A stretch of 64,000 nucleotides of DNA. Source: Amycolatopsis bullii. GTDB lineage: Bacteria; Actinomycetota; Actinomycetes; Mycobacteriales; Pseudonocardiaceae. The notes beneath the pieces are model-generated. The model was given only the letters and a program-made list of their open reading frames with translations. It did not search any database and was not told the origin of the DNA. How positions within the stretch are numbered: position 1 is the first letter of the stretch; every line of letters begins with the position of its first letter. Of this stretch, positions 58,520 through 64,000 are shown one piece after another. The stretch is taken from NCBI RefSeq assembly GCF_014654205.1, contig NZ_BNAW01000035.1, positions 1-64,000 of the forward strand, written 5' to 3'. The position numbers and the translations under genes were made by a program.

Positions 58520-58863
58520 GGTCGATCTCCTCTCCCCTGGGGATCTTCATGGGGACGCGGCCGTGACGGTGAGTCCCCCAACTCGCGAGGCCCTCTCCCC
58601 GCGAACGGACCAATAGTTTCACATCGGAGCAATGATCGGGAGAGTTTTCGCTACGGAAAGTCAGTCCGAGCCGCGTGAGCAGGGTCGATGTCTCGAGCGG
58701 AACGTCCTAACGGGTGAATGCTGTAACGACGTCCACTACGGACGTGCATTCCCGCACGTCAGGGACCACCGGCCGGCATGTGGCGCTCCGGGCACGGAAC
58801 GTGACGACCGGCCGGCGGCTCCTCAGTGTCCTGTGTGGACGGCGGGGTCGGGGGCGGGCCCGG
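58520..58863. other. upstream region of the peptide-CHAT operon
   Basis: 344 bases without a gene. It holds two small inverted repeats: ACGTCC-ACTAC-GGACGT (58729-58745) and GACGTGC-ATTCCC-GCACGTC (58741-58760), sharing their middle arm. They could be alternative hairpins or an operator. An AT-richer patch (58610-58650) may contain the peptide promoter; no consensus pair is clear. Confidence 0.5.
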
Positions 58864-60003
58864 CTAGGCCGTCGCTGCCGCGTGGACCGCCCGGACGAGC
58901 CGGACGTTCTCCGGCGCCGCTCCACCCGGGAAGGCGAACCGGCGGCGGTTGTAGCCGTACGCGAGGCCGCTGCGGGGGTCGGCGAACGCCTGGGAGCCGG
59001 CCGCACCGCTGTGGCCGAAGGCGCCCTGGCCCAGTACCGGGTAGTCGTCCGAGACGATCGAAAAGCCGAGGCCGAACGCGTTGCGGTTGCGCGTGACGAG
59101 GTCGTCGCCGATCGAGTGGATCTGCGCGAACTCCGCCGCGGTCTCCGGGCGCAGGAGCGGCTCCGGGCCGCTGATCGCCGCCGCGTACATGCCGGCCAGG
59201 CCGCGGGCCGACGCGACGCCGCCCACCGAAGCGGGGCTCAGCGTGCGGACGACCTTGAGGTTCGGCAGCTCCCAGAGCTCGGGCGCCTTGGGGTGGTTGC
59301 GGTTGAAGGCGATGCCCGTGAGGCTGTCCGGCCCGGTCGCGTTCGCCTCCAGCTGCGTCAGCTCCTCCGGCGTCGGCAGCATCGGCTGCGTGGTCAGGAA
59401 CCGCGGCTCCAGCTCCTCGGGCAGCCCCAGGTAGAAGTCCAGGCCGAACGGCTTCCGGACGCGCTCCTCGAAGTGCTCCTGGATGCTGCGGCCGGTCACG
59501 CGCCGGACGACCTCGCCGGTCAGCGCGCCGATCACCAGCGCGTGGTAGCCGAACGCCGTGCCGGGCCGCCAGTACGGCCGCTGCGGGGCGAGCCGCTCGG
59601 CGATGACGCGGTCGTCCGCGATCTCGTCGCCGGTGAACCCGTCGTCGGCGCCCACGACGCCCGCGCGGTGCGCGAGCAGCTCTCGCAGGGTGATGCCGCC
59701 TTTGCCGGCCGCGCCGAACTCGGGCCAGTAGTGGGCGACCCGCTGGTCGAGGTCGAGCACGCCGTCCTGCACCAGCAGCGCGACGACCAGGTGTGCGGCC
59801 CCCTTGGTCGAGGAGAACACGCCCGTCAGCGAGTCCCCGGTGATGGCGGGCCCGGTCCACAGGTCGACGACCCGCTCGCCGTCGACGTGCGCGACGAGCT
59901 GGGCGGCGTAGTCACCACCTTGCTCGGCCGCGACGGCGGCGAACTCCTCCCGGACGGGCTCGAACCCCTCGGCGACGGTTCCCTGGACGTGTTCGGACGA
60001 CAT
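58864..60003 (-). CDS. beta-lactamase-fold serine hydrolase (class C / EstB-like)
   Basis: 379 residues from the ATG at 60003 (GAGGGAGC upstream). Nucleophile motif SxxK in VFSSTKGAAH, Tyr of the second motif in FGYHALVIGAL, and third motif HSG in GAFGHSGAAGS (in place of KTG). No signal peptide, so cytoplasmic. HSG and the cytoplasmic location favour an esterase or peptidase over an antibiotic-resistance enzyme. Monocistronic by context. Confidence 0.9.
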   Translation of the reverse strand: MSSEHVQGTVAEGFEPVREEFAAVAAEQGGDYAAQLVAHVDGERVVDLWTGPAITGDSLTGVFSSTKGAAHLVVALLVQDGVLDLDQRVAHYWPEFGAAGKGGITLRELLAHRAGVVGADDGFTGDEIADDRVIAERLAPQRPYWRPGTAFGYHALVIGALTGEVVRRVTGRSIQEHFEERVRKPFGLDFYLGLPEELEPRFLTTQPMLPTPEELTQLEANATGPDSLTGIAFNRNHPKAPELWELPNLKVVRTLSPASVGGVASARGLAGMYAAAISGPEPLLRPETAAEFAQIHSIGDDLVTRNRNAFGLGFSIVSDDYPVLGQGAFGHSGAAGSQAFADPRSGLAYGYNRRRFAFPGGAAPENVRLVRAVHAAATA

Positions 60004-60104
60004 GGCAGCTCCCTCGGTGATCTCGACGCCTGCGCCAGGAACCAACCCACGCGATGCCCAGGTATTCCGGTAACACCCGACCGCTCCGGCGAGATGTTCC
60101 CGGC

Positions 60105-60527
60105 ATGGGGGAACCAGAGCTCGACGCCGCGGAAGCCACCACCACCCGGCCCGGCCGCGGCCTGGCGATCGCGTCGCTGGCGATCGGCGCGACCGGCCTG
60201 ACCCTGGCCGTCGCGACCTGGGCGGCCTGGCTGATCGTCCGGCCGGGGATCGTGTCCGCGTGGATGCTCTCCTGGGTCACGCAGGCGTTCGTCCTGGTCC
60301 TCGGCGCGCTGTGGTTCGCGCTGCTGCCGATCAGCGTGCTCGCGCTCGTCTTCGGCGTCTGCGCCGGCGCCCGCACCCGGCCGGGGTACGCCCGGATCGG
60401 CGCCACCCTGGCCGTGGTCACCGCCCTTCTCGCGTTGTCGGGTGCCGCGGTCTTCGCGACGACGTCGTGGCGGCACGTCGGCCCGCCGGTGGCCTACTTC
60501 GACAACGGGCCCTCCGGACCGCGGTAG
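60105..60527 (+). CDS. small membrane protein, unknown
   Basis: 140 residues from the ATG at 60105. Short acidic cytoplasmic N-terminus, then three TM segments (about 23-45, 56-82, 92-115 in ALWFALLPISVLALVFGV-like stretches), and a short hydrophilic end. Similar to DUF4190-like small membrane proteins, but I do not claim the family. In-frame upstream ATG 60054 lacks a ribosome site. Confidence 0.65.
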   Translation: MGEPELDAAEATTTRPGRGLAIASLAIGATGLTLAVATWAAWLIVRPGIVSAWMLSWVTQAFVLVLGALWFALLPISVLALVFGVCAGARTRPGYARIGATLAVVTALLALSGAAVFATTSWRHVGPPVAYFDNGPSGPR

Positions 60528-60558
60528 ACCGAGCGGCCGCACGGGTACCAGTCCGATC

Positions 60559-60924
60559 ATGAAGCTGACTTCCACCGTGCTCGGCACCCCGGAACCCCGC
60601 GCGCTCGCCGAGTTCTACTCGAAGCTCCTCGGCTGGCCGATCCGCACCGACGAACCGGAGTGGGTGACCCTGCGCCCGGACGACGGCGGCGCAGGCCTGT
60701 CGTTCCAGCTGGAGACCGGCCACGTCCCCCCGGTGTGGCCACCGGCCGACGGCGCCCAGCAGATGCAACTGCACCTCGACATCGAGGTCGACGACCTCCA
60801 GGAGGCCACGGCGGCGGCGACCGCGGCGGGCGCGGTGGTCGCCGAGTTCCAGCCGCAGGACGACGTCCGAGTCTGTTTTGATCCGGCCGGGCACCCGTTC
60901 TGCCTGTGGATCCGCGAGGGGTGA
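60559..60924 (+). CDS. VOC (glyoxalase/dioxygenase superfamily) protein
   Basis: 121 residues from the ATG at 60559. Glyoxalase-like fold: VLGTPEPRALAEFYSKLLGWP start, WVTLRPDDGGAGLSFQLE, HLDIEVDDLQEATAAATAAGA and end VCFDPAGHPFCLWIRE. Possible metal ligands are His in HLDIEV and Glu in the final strand. One-module VOC proteins of this type are often fosfomycin-resistance-like or of unknown function; the substrate cannot be assigned. 31 bases after the membrane protein, perhaps one transcript. Confidence 0.87.
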   Translation: MKLTSTVLGTPEPRALAEFYSKLLGWPIRTDEPEWVTLRPDDGGAGLSFQLETGHVPPVWPPADGAQQMQLHLDIEVDDLQEATAAATAAGAVVAEFQPQDDVRVCFDPAGHPFCLWIREG

Positions 60925-61569
60925 CGTTGGGCCGGGTGGCGGAGGGTCGACCGCATCCCGGCTTCTGGACCCGCAGGCACTGAACTGGGGCAGTGGCGAT
61001 AGCCGCGGCCTGCCGTACTGGCTCTGGTCGAGAACCCCGAGTCGCCCCTGGGCCCGCAGTGAGGTCGGCCCCGCGTGGCGGTGGTGGCCGAGGTCGCGGA
61101 CTTCAATCTGCTGCGGCTCCGCACGATCCTCGCGGGTGAGGGAGGCTGTCGCGGCAGCCACGGCGGCGATCGATCTTGCTTGCCAAGCTGCGGAGCGGAC
61201 GCTGCCAGCACGGGCTCGGAACGGGTCGACAGCAAGGCAGGACGCGCGCCAACAGCACGGGAGCGGCGGGTGTCGCCGGCGGAGCGGACGCTGCCAGCAC
61301 AGAGCCCGGCGCTGGTCGACGGCGAACCGGGACGGGCGAGGAGCCTTGGAGCGCGCGCGGGTCGACCGTGAGGCCGCAGCACGGGAGCGCGAGGCGGGTC
61401 GCCGACGGGGCGGGCGCTCTCGGTACGGGAGCGAGATGAGGGCCACCCGGGCGGGGTGAGGCCGCCGGGCGGGTGAGTGGCTGGGTGAGGTGACGCCCCG
61501 CGTTCGATCGATCACAGGATCCGCTATGTTCGGCTGAGGTCCTGTTCCCGGCGAACGGAGTTGAGTCCT
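60925..61569. other. gene-free stretch with direct repeats
   Basis: 645 bases with open frames in several phases but no consistent codon bias, ribosome site or recognisable protein. A 22-base segment (starting GCGGAGCGGACGCTGCC) occurs at 61190-61211 and 61279-61300; GGTCGAC and CAGCACGGGAGCG also recur. It may be a decayed gene or repeat island. No RNA gene was recognised. The promoter of the next gene probably lies near 61510-61540. Confidence 0.55.
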
Positions 61570-63240
61570 GTGGGGGTGCACCGGATCTGGCACCACGGAC
61601 TGGTCCCCACCGAGGGCAAACGCCCCCTGGACGCCCTGCGCAGCAGGCTGATCAGCCGCCAGCGGCAGCACGACGACTACTCGGTGGCCGATCTCGGCTC
61701 GTCCGATGACGGTGGTTCGCGCCGTTGCGACCTGAAGTTCGCGTACGAGGGCAGCGAAGGGCGCTACTCCGTTCAGGTATTGCTTTCGCTCTGCTACCGC
61801 GCCGGCGAAGATCGGGTGACGTGGTTGCTGAGCGCCGCGTGTACGCGGCCGTGGCGTAGCTGCCACGAGGCGCCCGCCCAGCGGATCGGTCTGGAGGAGC
61901 TGGGCGCCAGCGGCAGCGACGAAATCCCGATCGAGACGCCGGTGCTGGCCATGCGCGGGTGGTCGCGCAAGGAGTGCGACCACCTCGCCGACCTGCTGGG
62001 CGAGGCGCTGGTGGCGCCGTGGCGATCTTCGGCGGTGCTGGTGCTCACCGAGCCGCCGACGGTGCCGGTGGAGGGCTGGCCGGGGCTGGTCAACGTCTTC
62101 GACGTCGACGACCGCTTCCGCCACACCCTCAACCGCCACCTGCCGCTCGGGTGCGCGGTGCCGCAGGGCGCGCGGCTGTACGTGCCGCCGTGTGACCAGC
62201 TCCCGGACTTCGTTGTGAGCGAGAGCCCCGTTTCCGGCGAGGCGCTGGAAGGTGCGATCACCCGGCTCATCCAGACCCGCGGCCGGACGCCCCTGCCCGA
62301 GGAGTGGGCGGACGTGCCGAGCGTGCGAGCCTGGTACGAAGCCGATCCGTTCGCGTCGAAGGCGTGCGAGCCCGACGCCGAACTGGTGGAGAAGCTCGGC
62401 CGCGCCGAGCGGGAGCTGGCCGAGGCGCGCCGCGTGATCACGATTCTGCGGAAGAAGGCCAAGGCCCACGCCGAGGAACGGGACCGGCACGCGGGCGAGG
62501 TGAAGACGCTGCGCCGCCGCCTCGAGGACGCCTGCGCGACCGACGTGGCCTGCCTGCGCGGCCAGCTCGCGCAGCTGCAGGCGGAGGTGGACGACTACGC
62601 GCGGGCGTTCGAGGAGACGGAAGCCGAACGGGACGAGCTCAGGCGCGTCAACGGGTTGCTGGCCGGCCGGCTCGCCCGCCACCACGACGCCGACGACGAG
62701 GTCGCCGCCGCCGAGCGCCCGCCGGAGGACTTCCCCAGTTTCGCCGACCTCATCGGCGCCGCGTCGGCCTCGCTCAAGCACCTGGCGATCACAGCCGAAC
62801 CGGCACCGGCCGCGATCCTCGACCACCATCCCAAAGCCGCCGCCTGGCGCCGCAAGGCGTGGGACGCGCTCCGCACCCTCGACGCCTACGCGGGCGCCCG
62901 GACGTCCTTGCTCGACGCGGGCCAGGACCCGGGCCCCGAGCTGTCGGACGTGCTCGCCTTCGCCCGCACCGGCCAGCCGGGTTCGCTGATCAGCGCGAAC
63001 ATCATCGCGCTGGCCGAGTCGGACACGGTGACCACGAACGAGCGGCTCCGCCAGGCGCGCACGTTCCGCGTCGATCCCCGGACGAACCCGGCCGGCCGCG
63101 ACTACTTCGGCGCCCACATCGCCCTGGAGCGCTTCAAGTCGCCGGCACCGCGGCTGCACTTCCTCGACGACACCGACCGCACCGGCACGGTGTACGTCGG
63201 GTACCTGGGCGCCCACCTGCCGACGTCGAAGACCAACTGA
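61570..63240 (+). CDS. unrecognised protein with central coiled coil
   Basis: 556 residues from the GTG at 61570 (GGAG 9 bases upstream; TTG 61561 and GTG 61576 are alternatives). Three parts: an N-terminal globular region (about 1-240; FAYEGSEGRYSVQVLLSL, WPGLVNVFDVDDRFRHTLNRHL), a long coiled coil (about 265-370; ELVEKLGRAERELAEARRVI, LRRRLEDA, EETEAERDELRRVN), and a C-terminal region (about 375-556) ending with LHFLDDTDRTGTVYVGYLGAHLPTSK. No catalytic motif, signal peptide or TM. I do not recognise the family. The C-terminal block looks like a conserved domain and is worth a profile search. Confidence 0.7.
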   Translation: MGVHRIWHHGLVPTEGKRPLDALRSRLISRQRQHDDYSVADLGSSDDGGSRRCDLKFAYEGSEGRYSVQVLLSLCYRAGEDRVTWLLSAACTRPWRSCHEAPAQRIGLEELGASGSDEIPIETPVLAMRGWSRKECDHLADLLGEALVAPWRSSAVLVLTEPPTVPVEGWPGLVNVFDVDDRFRHTLNRHLPLGCAVPQGARLYVPPCDQLPDFVVSESPVSGEALEGAITRLIQTRGRTPLPEEWADVPSVRAWYEADPFASKACEPDAELVEKLGRAERELAEARRVITILRKKAKAHAEERDRHAGEVKTLRRRLEDACATDVACLRGQLAQLQAEVDDYARAFEETEAERDELRRVNGLLAGRLARHHDADDEVAAAERPPEDFPSFADLIGAASASLKHLAITAEPAPAAILDHHPKAAAWRRKAWDALRTLDAYAGARTSLLDAGQDPGPELSDVLAFARTGQPGSLISANIIALAESDTVTTNERLRQARTFRVDPRTNPAGRDYFGAHIALERFKSPAPRLHFLDDTDRTGTVYVGYLGAHLPTSKTN

Positions 63241-63255
63241 GCGAGAATCGCGCGC

Positions 63256-63657
63256 ATGACGGAGATCGCGCACAAGCACCTGGCCTACTGCTGGATCGCC
63301 CGCGGCGACCGGGTGCTGTTCCTCCGCCGCGGGCCCGGGGTGTTCCTGCCGGGCCGGTGGGAACTGCCCGGCGGCACGGCCGAGCCAGGCGAGCGCCTGG
63401 AGGACACCGCGGCGCGCGAAGCGGCGGAGGAGACCGGGCTGACGGTGCGCATTACCGGCGAGCTCGCGCGGGAGGCGTGGCCGGACGTGGCGGGACGAGC
63501 GCTGCGCATCCACGCTTTGGTTTACACGACGGAAGAAGAGGGATCGGGCGACGTCGTACTCAGCCCTGAGGAGCACGACGACTTCGCGTGGCTGACGCGG
63601 GCGGAGGCCCGGGAACTGCCGCTGCCGGAACACTTCCGGCGACTGCTCGATCGGTAA
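63256..63657 (+). CDS. Nudix hydrolase
   Basis: 133 residues. The Nudix box GGTAEPGERLEDTAAREAAEETGL carries all key residues (G-x5-E-x7-REAAEETG). MutT/NudC-like length. The start ...HKHLAYCWIARGDRVLFLRRG is typical of nucleoside-diphosphate-X hydrolases; the exact substrate is not predictable. It follows the coiled-coil gene after 15 bases and may be co-transcribed. Confidence 0.92.
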   Translation: MTEIAHKHLAYCWIARGDRVLFLRRGPGVFLPGRWELPGGTAEPGERLEDTAAREAAEETGLTVRITGELAREAWPDVAGRALRIHALVYTTEEEGSGDVVLSPEEHDDFAWLTRAEARELPLPEHFRRLLDR

Positions 63658-63906
63658 CGGTTTTTCGTTGCGCAGCACCGGTTCGCGGTGCCGCGGAGGT
63701 CTTCGGATGGTGATCATGTCTTCGACGGTACCCGAACAAATGTGCGAGCATCATCGCTGGAACGGGTGAACTGCGCGGAGCCCGCGGGCAGCGATTTTGT
63801 TTGCGCCACAAGGGAAACCCGCCTAGGGAGCCCCCGAATTCCACATTACCGCAAGGGACCGACAAAACCGGAGCACCGCCGACCGCGAGCGGAGACGAAC
63901 GGCCAC
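63658..63906. other. intergenic, no feature seen
   Basis: 249 bases between the Nudix gene and a convergent partial gene. No open frame with codon bias, clear terminator or repeat was found. Confidence 0.5.
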
Positions 63907-64000
63907 CTAATCGCGAGGTGCCAGGTACCGCAAGAGAACGCTGGCGCCGTCAGTGAGCACCGAAGCCAGCTCCATCCCGGCCGGCTCCACCGCGGCGCCG
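63907..64000 (-). CDS. C-terminal end of a gene entering from the right edge
   Basis: 30 codons in good high-GC codon usage end at a TAG (63907-63909): the visible end includes MELASVLTDGASVLLRYLAP. Too short to assign. It could be chance open frame, but the codon bias and convergence with the Nudix gene make a real 3' end plausible. Confidence 0.4.
   Translation of the reverse strand, partial: GAAVEPAGMELASVLTDGASVLLRYLAPRD

Noticed and set aside
58326..58632. Two about 100-codon minus-strand frames over the peptide gene
   Set aside because: They are shadows of the 52-codon gene, which alone has a strong ribosome site and a plausible composition.
60878..61459. Several open frames between the VOC gene and the coiled-coil gene
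   Set aside because: No ribosome site, no domain, and repeated short sequences in all frames; treated as non-coding.

Overview
The DNA is very GC-rich (about 70% by eye) with strong third-position GC bias, frequent GTG starts, many ATGA/GTGA stop-start overlaps and a full mce operon. This fits an actinomycete of the Pseudonocardiales, most like Amycolatopsis. The genus is inferred from gene content; nothing in the window proves it. I see no tRNA, rRNA, CRISPR array, transposase or phage gene.

Layout. 1-3.7 kb: a Ser/Thr kinase running off the left edge and coupled to a membrane protein, a secreted Thr/Pro-rich protein, and an ArsR-SRPBCC regulator with a clear double operator inside its promoter. 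3.9-8.0 kb: efeO-efeB (periplasmic iron uptake, no efeU) and a secreted phosphoesterase. 8.1-12.2 kb: a minus-strand signalling operon (REC-SpoIIE phosphatase, CHASE3/HAMP histidine kinase, response regulator, STAS antagonist, RsbW-like kinase). 12.3-19.1 kb: small membrane protein, two secreted DUF6801-like proteins, lipoprotein plus secreted lipase, a one-TM protein, GtrA-like protein and GNAT acetyltransferase. 19.2-26.1 kb: four PucR/CdaR-type regulators and an alpha/beta hydrolase.

26.3-55.7 kb is the most interesting part and looks like one lipid factory and export locus. A minus-strand operon runs from two DUF6801-like secreted proteins through YrbE4A/B, MceA-F and two Mce-associated proteins to a shortened acyl-AMP ligase-like protein and a ketoreductase-like protein. 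A DrrAB-type ABC exporter follows on the plus strand. A second minus-strand operon encodes two PUFA-synthase-like megasynthases (ER-KS-AT-ACP-KR, and KS-AT-DH with a PPTase-like tail), a discrete ACP, a hydrolase and a glycosyltransferase. An SDR and an aldo/keto-reductase fold protein diverge from it. I infer a PKS-type lipid, probably glycosylated, that is exported by DrrAB and/or handled by the Mce system. The motif TTGTCACGCG recurs in the intergenic regions of this locus and may tie it into one regulon. Three of its enzymes (FAAL-like, KR-like, AKR-like) have lost catalytic residues.

55.7-58.5 kb holds a TPR-CHAT putative protease preceded by a 52-residue Cys-containing peptide gene, with a terminator-like hairpin between them. 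58.9-64 kb holds a beta-lactamase-fold hydrolase, a membrane protein, a VOC protein, a gene-free stretch, an unrecognised coiled-coil protein, a Nudix hydrolase and the tail of a gene entering from the right edge.
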